Assembly: GCA_009733715.1 (NCBI GenBank)
Contig: WMKJ01000013.1
Span: 1 to 64,000 of the forward strand
Length of the DNA: 64,000 bases
Source: Herpomyces periplanetae
Taxonomy: Eukaryota; Ascomycota; Laboulbeniomycetes; Herpomycetales; Herpomycetaceae
Direction: 5' to 3'
The position numbers and the translations under genes are program-made. The notes beneath the pieces were generated by a model, which saw only the letters and a program-made list of their open reading frames with translations, ran no database searches and was not told the origin of the DNA. Below are positions 1 to 9,018 of the stretch, one piece after another. Position 1 is the first letter of the stretch; each line of letters starts with the position of its first letter.

Positions 1-993
1 GATATATCGTTTAGAGAGGAAATATTACTGGGACAACGACGCAAGCGGCAGACGAGTTTAGCACCGTGAAACTCGGAATCGTGGAAACGTTGAACGGCAC
101 TTTTACATGCAGACTGGCATCTATAATTGACAAATGCACAGCTACTATGGGTAATGAAAAAGACGCTGATTATATCATTGGTAGCCTCACGAGAAAAGTA
201 ATCCTTCAAATCCGTGATACGAGTCCCCAGAGGAAGGTTACCCACCCAGATTGCGTGACCGGATTGACGAGGTTTACAAGGTAAGCCTCTAGGGATAATA
301 TTTGTAGTAAAACTATCTAAAAGTCGACGAGTGAGAAACGAGAAATAGTAAGTTAAGTAGGAGCAACGTACCTAGACGGAATCGATTTGGTAGAATTGTA
401 GGAAAAGTTGAAGGGGTAGGAAAGGGAAGGGAAAGGTAAGTTGAAGGAACGAATGGAGGAGCAAAGAAATTTAAAGTGGTGGTTCGGTAGATTGGATGTC
501 TAGATGTGGTGATCATGGAAAGAGAATCAGGGACGGCTGAAGCTGAGATCATGTTTGAAGAGGAGGAAGTTAACTGTTGAGGGGAAAAGGATGTAGTGGT
601 ATTAGTATTGGTAGATGAAGTAGCCGTAGATGTGGAGGAGGGGGCTGTAATGATGGAGGATGCGGGGGTAGATGATGAGGGACGAAATAGGGGAAAGGAA
701 GGGCGTATAAATGATGTAGGATGGGGAGCAGGAGCGGGAGGATAAATTTGATGATGATGGTGATGATGAGGTGGGAGAGGATGGGAGGGATGAGTAGTAG
801 GATGGGAATGATGGTGGTGGTGGTGATTATGAGGAGGAGGAGGAGGAGGAGGAGGAGGAGGAGTAGGAGCAGCGTAGAAAATGGGGAGATAGGGCGGAGG
901 TGCGGAATCAAAGAAGCGGGTGGGCGGTTGTGGTGGGTATTGGGGATGATGGTGACGAAGATTTGGATGGCCCTGACTATTCATGACGAACAT
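1..993 (-). CDS. RRM protein, probably YTH-family m6A reader (5' part; continues beyond left edge)
   Basis: Two exons are visible on the minus strand: 993..372 (start ATG at 993) and 286..1, open to the window edge. The 85-bp intron has a GTACGT donor and an AG acceptor; the second of two tandem AGs keeps the frame. Exon 1 encodes about 207 residues of low-complexity Pro, His, Ser and Thr sequence. Exon 2 encodes an RNA-recognition motif at about residues 219-290, with RNP2-like IWVGNLP and RNP1-like CAFVNY, followed by KLVCRLRR. From memory, this RRM, with its SREATNDI and RFHDSEFHGAKLVCRLRR stretches, matches fungal proteins that carry an RRM before a C-terminal YTH domain. The YTH domain itself would lie left of base 1, so m6A binding is inference. 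RNA binding through the RRM is well supported. Confidence 0.72.
831..863 (+). repeat. (GAG)n trinucleotide tract encoding poly-proline
   Basis: Eleven perfect GAG units on the plus strand, read as a poly-proline run on the minus strand inside exon 1 of the RRM/YTH-type gene. Adjacent GAT/GGT-rich stretches encode poly-histidine. Tract length is likely to vary between strains. Confidence 0.85.
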
Positions 994-2606
994 TAGACGA
1001 GTGATTGAAAGGTCGGTTTAAACGAGAAAAATTTAACAAAAAATTTAATCAAGCAGCCCATTATCCGCTTCACAGATGTAAATGAAATGAACTTTGATAA
1101 TAGTGTAAAATAGAAAAGATGGTAGGAATATTTCCTAATTGGGTAATATTCTAGAGAAGAATGGTCATGATGAAAATTTGATGATAATGATGGGATAAAA
1201 TTGAGGAGGTTTGAAAAGGGAAAATTAATAGAGAAGAAAAAGATATGATTAAAGATGGTTAGAATGGAAAAAAGAGGTAAAAGGGATAAAAATTAAGAAA
1301 TGGAAGGGCGACAAATTGGAGGAAATTCGGATTAAGAGTTACCAAAGGACTCGGATAGCATAACTTTGTACAAATTTACCGTGGCCAATGCTATCGGACT
1401 GGCAATCCTTGATCCCGGTGAAGTATGACTTAAGGAGTAGCGAATCAACTGGTTTAGGAACGCAGAAGATGTGGTCGGATTTAACGTTGTGGCCGAATTT
1501 TGACCCACCAACCAACTGTATTTCCGGATAGCTTGAGTACTGGTCAGGCGTTAATGCTGCTATTGCGGTTACTTCTGATGCTGGGAGTAGTATAGTGGTA
1601 TAGTGGGTATTATTTCAACAATGGCGGCGAGTAACTTGAACTTTAGCGTTGCGATGACCGCAGTGCGTGCAGAATGGGTTTACGGTCAACAGCTTAACGT
1701 ATATTGTCTAACAATGTTTTGAACAGTTCAACGTAACTCGGAAATTCCGTCGAGTTAGCTCACTTCCCCTGCTGCCACGTCTCAATTAACAGTTGCATAA
1801 TAAGCATTGGAAAAATCCATTGTCAAATTTAACTTAATATACGTCTAGGATGGCTTTATTGTGATTACCGCGATCAAGGGCATTGAATGTTTCTATTTTC
1901 TTGATATTCCTATACGTCCCCCAGTACATAGTAAAAATAACAATGCAATATTTTCTCTTAAGGGTTTTCATGGCTAACAAAATATTAGATTTACGTTAAA
2001 TCATGCCTTTGAAGTTGATTTAGCCATGCACAAGTCTCTTGACTCCTTTGGTTAAATTAAAAAGTCATTGATATATTTATGGGTGCTCAATGAACCGCTA
2101 CAAATTAAAATGTTAAATTGGGTGGTTATCCTTTCTAATCGTCATTAAAAATGCTGTATTTAATACACCGGGAGCAACGACAATATCAGGGTTACGCTCA
2201 CTTCCAAGATTACCATTACCACTACCACCGCCCTCGTACACCCTTTACATGTTCCACCTGTCCCACCTCACATACCACTTGGTTAACCCGTTGAAAAAAG
2301 TTTCACATTTAACACAGACTCGCCACATTTGTCGGTTTGTTCAAATTCCTTCACGTCATTCCTCTTCAACTATTTTCGAAATTTTCCCGATTCGGCAATT
2401 TTGGCACGTGACACATCACATGACCCGCAGCGAAGGTTCCACGTTGAAAAATGATTTTTGGGAGGATTGGAGATGGAGAGACTTCAGGGTTAAGGGAAAA
2501 GATTGTTTGTGGATAAACTTGTAGAGGGGTTTAGAGATGCTAGTTGGTACGTGTATATGAATTACAAGAAGAGTTTAGTGTCAAGAGTAGAAACGAGGGA
2601 AATTCG
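994..2606. other. Divergent intergenic region (RRM/YTH gene and CCDC137-like gene)
   Basis: No gene recognised in 1.6 kb. The first 330 bp are purine-rich on the plus strand, that is, pyrimidine-rich on the sense strand just upstream of the RRM/YTH start. A CACGTG E-box lies at 2405-2410. A stretch with two A/T runs around TGAAAAATGATTTTT near 2445 resembles the RRPE element of ribosome-biogenesis genes, but this is only a visual match. An open frame at 2249-2524 lacks an ATG-led conserved protein and is treated as leader sequence. Confidence 0.55.
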
Positions 2607-3452
2607 ATGATGCGGCGTGGCTCAAAGCCCAAAAAATTGTTTGCTCGGTGTAAGAGTACTCAAGAATTTTTAACAGATGGTGAACCTTATGGGGATGATA
2701 TACCTAAGTCATTCAAAAGAATTCTTAATTATGAAGCATTTAGAGAAAAGAAATTCAATACAAAAGAACGCAGGAAAATTCATCCCAAGGTTAACATTGA
2801 AAACGATGGAATTAACAAGATCAAAGGGACCGCAGTGGCGACAAATCTTTCGATTAACGTGGGAGAAAAACTTTCGGATTATGCCACACGTGTAAATCAA
2901 GCGTTACCTTTAAGGGGACTCGTGAGGAAAGTTCCATTGGGTGGGAAAGATATAACAAAGCCCAATGTTGAGGTTAAATCTACCTTAAATAACGATGAAT
3001 CGGGAATACCTGGCAAAAAGAGAACGTATGAACGGGCAGGTCAAAAGCAAAAAGTACTTTTGACATTCCGCGAGCGTCGCAGACTACGTAAATTAGAAGC
3101 TAGACGAGCTCATCAACTGGAAATGTTGCACAAAAAACTAGAGCTACGTCGAGAACGCCAAAGAGTTATTCGGGAACGCGAAGAGGAAATTCGACAGAAA
3201 ATTCTACGACAATGTGGAGTTCCGGATGATGTATTATTTGATATTGAATATGCCGAATATGATGCTGATGATATTTGGGATGAGGAGGAAGGTAAAAACC
3301 ACAAAAAGGATACCAACCCATGGGCGGTTTTGGATGAACGAAAACGTGTATCTCATGGACTTCATGATGTAGTTGACGCACCCCCGCGATTCACCGTCAC
3401 ACCACGACAAGTGTTCAAACGTAAAACCGGCTCCGTCGTCCTTCCGAACTAA
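2607..3452 (+). CDS. CCDC137-like basic coiled-coil protein, probably nucleolar
   Basis: A 281-residue protein if translation starts at the tandem ATGs at 2607 and 2610; the frame stays open upstream to a TTG at 2544, but no ATG lies there. The order of blocks resembles metazoan CCDC137 as I remember it: an IPKSFKRIL block, a GEKLSDYATRVNQ block, a long charged helix rich in Arg, Lys and Glu (about residues 160-225, starting LLTFRERRRLRKLEARRA), and a C-terminal PPRFTVTPRQVFK tail. An acidic patch (DIWDEEEGK) lies between helix and tail. CCDC137 is a nucleolar protein; a role in ribosome assembly is inference. The gene is convergent with UreD, 120 bp between stops. A first mini-exon upstream (ATG at 2537, donor GTACGT at 2547) is possible but unproven. 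Confidence 0.65.
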   Translation: MMRRGSKPKKLFARCKSTQEFLTDGEPYGDDIPKSFKRILNYEAFREKKFNTKERRKIHPKVNIENDGINKIKGTAVATNLSINVGEKLSDYATRVNQALPLRGLVRKVPLGGKDITKPNVEVKSTLNNDESGIPGKKRTYERAGQKQKVLLTFRERRRLRKLEARRAHQLEMLHKKLELRRERQRVIREREEEIRQKILRQCGVPDDVLFDIEYAEYDADDIWDEEEGKNHKKDTNPWAVLDERKRVSHGLHDVVDAPPRFTVTPRQVFKRKTGSVVLPN

Positions 3453-3572
3453 GGCCTCAGTTTACTTTATCGTGTGGTTTAATATATATTACACTTATTC
3501 GTGGTGCGGTATTAAGGCCGTACAATAGCCCTGAATGGGTTAGCGCTATACTTTCCTTTGGAATAAAATTGT

Positions 3573-4796
3573 CTAGCGTAAACAGAATACAGAGCGATCA
3601 CCAAATTGAGAGAATAGTGAACCTTCACGTTGAATCATATCCAAAAGCCATGATTTACACGCTTGAACATTACTAGCAGTAAATTTTACTATAGTGATAT
3701 TTCCGCGTACTCGAGAAACTATCCATTGTAAGTGGTTTGCTTGTTCTTGTTGAATACGGTGAGATCTCCAAACTTTTTCATCATGACAAGCAAGTTCTTC
3801 TTGTGTCATCATGTCAGTGGATGGTACAGATTGAATTACCCCATCATCCCACTTTCTAATTCCGAGACGTGGTAAATGTGTATATTCATCATGGAAGAAG
3901 TTGCTTAACGTTTCGAAACATGGTCCAAGAAGAATCAATGTGCCGCTAATGCCCTGGTAGTCAACCCGATCTGCTACACTGGGATCTGCGAGACTCCCTG
4001 AGTCGTGATGGTTGGCTGGAGCATTGCTAAGTATTAGGCTGTCTCGCAATAGTAATTTTGCCTCATTTATCGAGTAGGGGCATGCCGATGGATCTAGGGG
4101 ATTGTTTCGTGAAAGCCAGATTTCATTTCTCGAGTTATAGTGATCAAAACTCCACTTTTCCCCCAAAGTGTAGCGGCCTTGAGTTACCCAATCACATATA
4201 CACAGGCTAACTTGGGAAGAGAGAACAATAAATTTTTGATGCTGGTCATAAAAGCTACCTTGGTACGGTTGTACTGGATCTGGAATATAACAAAGTGATG
4301 AACAACCTGAGAGTACCACTTGAAGAAACATACCCGTGGTGCATGTATGGACATTCTCGCGCTTGAATATTTTGGTATTGCCTTGAGTGAGTAGAATCAA
4401 TCTGGCTGCTCGCGTTAATGTGATTTCTAGATTTATGCGATCCTGCGATACCACCCCGCCGCCGTAAGAAAGGATAAAAAGTGTATGAACGAGTCGAGTG
4501 ATGGTGGTGATGTTAGTGGTGGTGACAGGTTCATCGGCTAGCGTTTGGGTAATTTGATCCGGTTTACTTTGTTCAGCCAGACATTTAGCGCGTGGGGCAA
4601 TTTCTAGTTGCTGAGCGCGCGGCAAGACAAGCTTTAAAGGATATCGAAATCTGGTGTACGTATCGGCTGTCGGAGGATCTAAGGAATCATTTGTGGATAT
4701 TTTAACGGTACCATGACCTGCGCTTGTAGCGTACCGGGTTCTAGTTGAAGCGAAACTTTGTGCATAATCGATAAATTTTGCCGTTTCGTTTGTCAT
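3573..4796 (-). CDS. Urease accessory protein UreD
   Basis: A 407-residue protein starting at the ATG at 4796; a longer frame exists only from a TTG at 4811. The family signature is clear: SYGGGVVSQDRINLEITL followed by ARLILLTQGNTKIFKRE, which corresponds to the GGG(L/V)V-GGD and TTQ(G/S)xTKVYR blocks of UreD/UreH proteins. UreD is a scaffold that binds apo-urease together with UreF and UreG so that nickel can be inserted into the active site. It acts in the cytosol. Length is above the bacterial norm (about 270-300 residues), as usual for fungal members, which have inserted loops. It implies the organism makes a nickel-dependent urease. The gene is divergent from the cotransporter gene (300-bp spacer), with no obvious functional link. 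Confidence 0.88.
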   Translation of the reverse strand: MTNETAKFIDYAQSFASTRTRYATSAGHGTVKISTNDSLDPPTADTYTRFRYPLKLVLPRAQQLEIAPRAKCLAEQSKPDQITQTLADEPVTTTNITTITRLVHTLFILSYGGGVVSQDRINLEITLTRAARLILLTQGNTKIFKRENVHTCTTGMFLQVVLSGCSSLCYIPDPVQPYQGSFYDQHQKFIVLSSQVSLCICDWVTQGRYTLGEKWSFDHYNSRNEIWLSRNNPLDPSACPYSINEAKLLLRDSLILSNAPANHHDSGSLADPSVADRVDYQGISGTLILLGPCFETLSNFFHDEYTHLPRLGIRKWDDGVIQSVPSTDMMTQEELACHDEKVWRSHRIQQEQANHLQWIVSRVRGNITIVKFTASNVQACKSWLLDMIQREGSLFSQFGDRSVFCLR

Positions 4797-5096
4797 TTTG
4801 CTGCGGTACAAACTCTCATGGATTAGCGCGAGGATCCTAGTTTGCGAGGCACATCAACAAATCTGGTTCGATGATTTTATAAAAATTTCGCCAAAGTGGT
4901 GTTACTTTAGTCGTAACTTTATCGATCTTTTCACTTCGTGGTCACTTTCTCATCAGGGTGTGGGTGGAGATAGAGTAAAGCTCTTTTTTCGCCATCATCC
5001 ATCCGTTTCTTTGTCGTCGCTTGACCTATTTTTTGCCTTTCACCATCCTTCTCTGTACCAGACGGTTTTCCTTGGTCCATTATTCCTTCGACCACC
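4797..5096. promoter_or_regulatory. Short divergent promoter region, UreD and cation-chloride cotransporter
   Basis: A 300-bp spacer between two divergent start codons. The 120 bp before the cotransporter ATG are strongly C/T-rich on its sense strand, as before several other genes in the window. No TATA box was recognised. Confidence 0.5.
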
Positions 5097-8000
5097 ATGC
5101 CTGCAAAACTCGGTACTTTCGAAGGCGTCTTCGTCTCTACTACTCTAAACGTCCTCAGTATTCTTATGTTTCTTCGCTTCGGTTACATCTCAAGTCAAAT
5201 CGGCTTCTTGGGAATCTTGGGTTTACTCCTCATCTGCTACATCATTAACCTTCTTACTACCATGTCCCTTAGTGCTATCGCTAGTAATGGCACCGTTCGA
5301 AGCGGTGGTGCCTATTATCTTATTTCTCGTAGCCTTGGGCCTGAATTCGGTGGTAGCATCGGAATTGTCTTCTATTTAGGTATGATGTTCAACACGGGTA
5401 TTAATGCCGTGGCTTTCATCGACTCTTTACCTTTCACCCGCCAGTCAACCCATTCTGAACTATCTGGCTTCTTCTGGTCTCGCTACCTCGCTGCTACTGC
5501 AGTGTCCCTTGTTTGTACAAGTATCTGTCTTGCTGGGAGCAGCATGTTCGCCAGATCATCCAACTCCCTTCTACTTATCCTCATAATCTCCATTTCGAGT
5601 ATTCCTCTCTCACCGGTTTTCCTTCCCGCTTTCTCCTCTCAAAACCCTCCCGTCACTTATACCGGATTTTCCTGGCAAACGTTTCGCCAAAATTTGGTGC
5701 CTCGTTCGCCTCTGCTAAATCATGAATCCTGGCAAAACCTGTTTGGAATCTTCTTTCCGGCTACCGGTGGTATCTTTGCTGGTGCTTGCATGTCTGGGGA
5801 TCTTCGAAATCCTAGCTCTGCAATCCCTCGTGGCACCCTTTACGGACTTCTCGTCACTTTCTTACTTTACTTTGTCGTCATCCTATCCCTCAATTCCACC
5901 GTTACCCGCGATTCTATGTACATTGACCTTAACATCATATCTGATGTTAATGTCTCAGCAATTCTTATTTCCTGTGGCGAACTTGCTACCTCTGCTTTCA
6001 GCGTTCTAATGGGCATAATCGGCTCTGCCAAACTTCTTCAGGCTCTCGCTCGTGATAATCTCCTCCCCGGACTTGGAATATTCTCTCGTGGTACCGCCAA
6101 ATCCGATGAACCAATAAACGCTATCATCATCAGTTTCATCTGCCTTCAAGTTATAATGCTAGCCGACATTGATCGAATCGCCTCCCTTACCACTATGGCC
6201 TACTTAATGACCTTTACCGTTACCAACTTATCGTGCTTTTTACTAAAAATTCAAGCTGCCCCAAATTTCCGCCCCTCCTTCAAATATTTTACCTGGCAAA
6301 CCGCTGCCATTGGAACTATATCTTGTGTTGCCGCCATGTTCTACGTAGACAGTGTTCACGCCACCGCCTGTCTCACCATCATGACAACCCTCTTCATGAT
6401 AATTCATTATGCATCTGATCCCAAACCCTGGGGTGATGTGACCCAAAGTTTAATATACCATCAAGTTCGCAAGTATCTGCTTCGCTTGAAACACGAACAC
6501 GTTAAGTTCTGGCGTCCCCAAATCCTTCTACTAATCAATGACCCTCGTCACCAGTATAAGTTGGTCCAATTTTGCAATTCTCTCAAGAAAGGCGGACTCT
6601 ACATACTCGGCCACATTATCGTATCAGAAGATTTTCCCGCTACAGTCTGGGAAATTAAACGTCAGCAACTCACTTTAACTCGATATATAGATTTTTCGCG
6701 CATTAAAGCTTTTGTGAATATCGCCATTTCCCCTCGTATCGAATGGGGAGCTCGTAACATTGTTCTTAATGCGGGTTTAGGTGAAATGCGTCCAAATATC
6801 GTCGTCATGGGCTTCCTAAACCTTCGTGATGCCCGTTATGCCGATCCAACTTGCGATACATCTACGGATTCCCCAATCCTTGATTCTCCAATACTTGAAA
6901 GTAGCAGTACTCACTCATACATTCATACCGATCACTTAAGTTTACCTACCGATTCCAATCGCCTTGAAAGCGCCATGAGTCCCAGTAGTTATGTTACTAT
7001 TCTTGAGGATCTACTACTTCATCTTCAAATTAACGTTGCCATTGCTAAAGGTTTTCAATCTCTTCAACATCCTTCCTGGCCTCCTCCTTCAATTTGGCAG
7101 CAGTTATCCCATTTACTACGCTTCCGCCATCATTCTCACACCTTGGAACAAGACTCTTCAAAATCTCCTGTAAAATGGATTGACCTCTGGCCAATTCAAA
7201 TGTCTGCAGAGTTTGCATGTGAGAGTTCAGGTGAACCGAGAAATATTTTAACGACAAATTTTGACACTTATGCTTTTGTTCTTCAACTTGGTTGTATCCT
7301 TCACACCGTTAAATCATGGCATAAAACCCTTCGTCTTCGTGTATCCGTGTTCGTGGAGCATGCCAAAGATATACCCGATGAAAAATCTCGTGTTGAGAAA
7401 CTTCTTAAAATACTTCGAGTTGATGCTGTTGTTCGTGTTTTCAACTTAAATTCCGGTTATCTTCCCACCTACGAGTACATCGTTAAAGGGCATCGCAACG
7501 TCAATCCCTGCGTAGTGAAACACGTTGAAACCGTTCTTCACTCGGATTCTTGGTGGCAAAGCCTTTCAAGGTACCGGGCTAATGATAATACATCTTCGAC
7601 AGTCTCTTCAATTCCTGTTCCACTTGGTTCACCTAGACCCGATGGTGAACTTGGAATTATTTCACATAGGTTACCCGCCCAATTCCTTCATAATGATTCG
7701 TTATCTATGCTCTTCCGGAATTCTTCAAGAGATTTTACCGAGCCAAATCACCAATTTCATCATTGGGGATTTCAAGATGATACTGACATTGATTCGACTC
7801 CCGCTTCTATACTCTTAACCCAGCGTAGTCGCGCTCGTCGATCTACATCTTTGGCTGCCGTATTTCCCCGGCATTTAGAATCTATAGAGGTTCCAAACGA
7901 TGTGAATACGTCCGTTCCATTTAGCATGATGAGCCAACTATTAGATACTCGTAACGGTTCCCATTCAACCTCTCAATCTCTCACTACTTGTCTAAGCGAT

Positions 8001-8828
8001 GATACATCTAAATTATTATCAAGCCCTCGTAATGAAAATTTTCATCCAAAAATTAGTCGTGCACGTACTTTTCCCGTTAATATTGATGCATCTACATCGC
8101 ATAAATCGGAGTACGCTAGCCAAAAGTTGGTTAAGCTCCGAACAATATCTTCACCTAACAAATCCTCATTGCATGATCATTTGGATGCTAGTGTATCCAA
8201 ATTAGACATTCATCCTACGTTTTCATGCCGTCGTGTTCCCGAAACCCTAATAAATGCTCAAGAAGGGTACGATGAACCGTCCGTTCAATTCGCTGATACA
8301 ATTTCCGATGATGATACTTCCCCTGTAACAAATTTTCCTTCTCCCCTACCATCACCATTATCACATCATCCGCCCCAATTAGCGACTGAGGCACTCCCCA
8401 TTCCGAATCACAGCAGCCAACCCCATCGTACACACGCCCATACATCTCCGTTGAACAATGGCGATGCTGGTTTATTTACTGCCGACACTACCCGAGTCAA
8501 GCGTCACTTAACGTTCAACGAGTTACCTAGCCGTGTTCAGCACGTAATTATTAATGAGCTTTTTAGACTTAAAAGTGGGCGAGGCACAAGTTCCTCGTAT
8601 TCTGGTGTTAACTTTGAGTGTACCGATGTAAAAAACCCTGATGATGATCCCTGTGAAAATAATTCGACTGCCGTCATTTTCACAACCCTTCCTAGCCCAC
8701 GACCTGGCACAGGTCGCAGTGCAAAAGATAGTTTACGCTATTTGCGTGATCTGGATATCTTGTGCGCAGGATGTGCTCCAATTTTGCTCGTACATAGTAA
8801 TACGCTTACAGTTACTGTAAACCTATAA
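5097..8828 (+). CDS. Cation-chloride cotransporter (SLC12/CCC family, fungal Vhc1-like)
   Basis: A single exon of 1243 residues; the start context is ACCATGCC and the CCC family start block KLGTF-GVF follows at once. The N-terminal half holds about 12 hydrophobic segments (residues ~10-440). Family motifs include LNVLSILMFLRFGY (TM1), NGTVRSGGAYYLISRSLGPE with FGGSIGIVFYLG after it, and FPATGGIFAGACMSGDL (TM6), the hallmark of SLC12 carriers. From about residue 470 a cytosolic domain begins (RPQILLLINDPRHQ), with a long Ser/Thr-rich disordered insert (~850-1130) before the conserved end (SRVQHVIINELFRLKSG and DLDILCAGCAPILLVH). Family members move K+ and/or Na+ with Cl-. The yeast relative Vhc1 sits in the vacuole membrane, so a vacuolar K-Cl role is the best guess. 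Convergent with the MAK11-like gene. Confidence 0.9.
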   Translation: MPAKLGTFEGVFVSTTLNVLSILMFLRFGYISSQIGFLGILGLLLICYIINLLTTMSLSAIASNGTVRSGGAYYLISRSLGPEFGGSIGIVFYLGMMFNTGINAVAFIDSLPFTRQSTHSELSGFFWSRYLAATAVSLVCTSICLAGSSMFARSSNSLLLILIISISSIPLSPVFLPAFSSQNPPVTYTGFSWQTFRQNLVPRSPLLNHESWQNLFGIFFPATGGIFAGACMSGDLRNPSSAIPRGTLYGLLVTFLLYFVVILSLNSTVTRDSMYIDLNIISDVNVSAILISCGELATSAFSVLMGIIGSAKLLQALARDNLLPGLGIFSRGTAKSDEPINAIIISFICLQVIMLADIDRIASLTTMAYLMTFTVTNLSCFLLKIQAAPNFRPSFKYFTWQTAAIGTISCVAAMFYVDSVHATACLTIMTTLFMIIHYASDPKPWGDVTQSLIYHQVRKYLLRLKHEHVKFWRPQILLLINDPRHQYKLVQFCNSLKKGGLYILGHIIVSEDFPATVWEIKRQQLTLTRYIDFSRIKAFVNIAISPRIEWGARNIVLNAGLGEMRPNIVVMGFLNLRDARYADPTCDTSTDSPILDSPILESSSTHSYIHTDHLSLPTDSNRLESAMSPSSYVTILEDLLLHLQINVAIAKGFQSLQHPSWPPPSIWQQLSHLLRFRHHSHTLEQDSSKSPVKWIDLWPIQMSAEFACESSGEPRNILTTNFDTYAFVLQLGCILHTVKSWHKTLRLRVSVFVEHAKDIPDEKSRVEKLLKILRVDAVVRVFNLNSGYLPTYEYIVKGHRNVNPCVVKHVETVLHSDSWWQSLSRYRANDNTSSTVSSIPVPLGSPRPDGELGIISHRLPAQFLHNDSLSMLFRNSSRDFTEPNHQFHHWGFQDDTDIDSTPASILLTQRSRARRSTSLAAVFPRHLESIEVPNDVNTSVPFSMMSQLLDTRNGSHSTSQSLTTCLSDDTSKLLSSPRNENFHPKISRARTFPVNIDASTSHKSEYASQKLVKLRTISSPNKSSLHDHLDASVSKLDIHPTFSCRRVPETLINAQEGYDEPSVQFADTISDDDTSPVTNFPSPLPSPLSHHPPQLATEALPIPNHSSQPHRTHAHTSPLNNGDAGLFTADTTRVKRHLTFNELPSRVQHVIINELFRLKSGRGTSSSYSGVNFECTDVKNPDDDPCENNSTAVIFTTLPSPRPGTGRSAKDSLRYLRDLDILCAGCAPILLVHSNTLTVTVNL

Positions 8829-9018
8829 ATGTACGAATACTTTTGTCACTTTAATACGATTCCTCGTGTATAAATGGGTGCGTGCGTGCATACGTGTATG
8901 CAAGATCGCAAGTGTATGCGTGGAGTGTAGTGTAGTACGAAAAATTTGTACTGCTTATCACAAATATAACTTATCAGTATGGTATGCGCGGTCCTTGCGC
9001 CGCGATTATGTTCGTTTA

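Noticed and set aside
66-284. Plus-strand 72-codon frame at the left edge
   Set aside because: It has no ATG start (GTG), matches no family, and the minus strand of the same bases encodes a clear RRM.
570-996. Additional frames over the GAG/GAT repeats (721-996 plus, 570-911 minus)
   Set aside because: They are low-complexity shadows of the exon at 372-993; only that frame joins in phase to the RRM exon.
2249-2524. Plus-strand 91-codon frame before the CCDC137-like gene
   Set aside because: No motif and no sensible splice into the next frame; probably leader or promoter sequence.
4797-4811. TTG start for UreD
   Set aside because: The ATG five codons downstream is the natural start.
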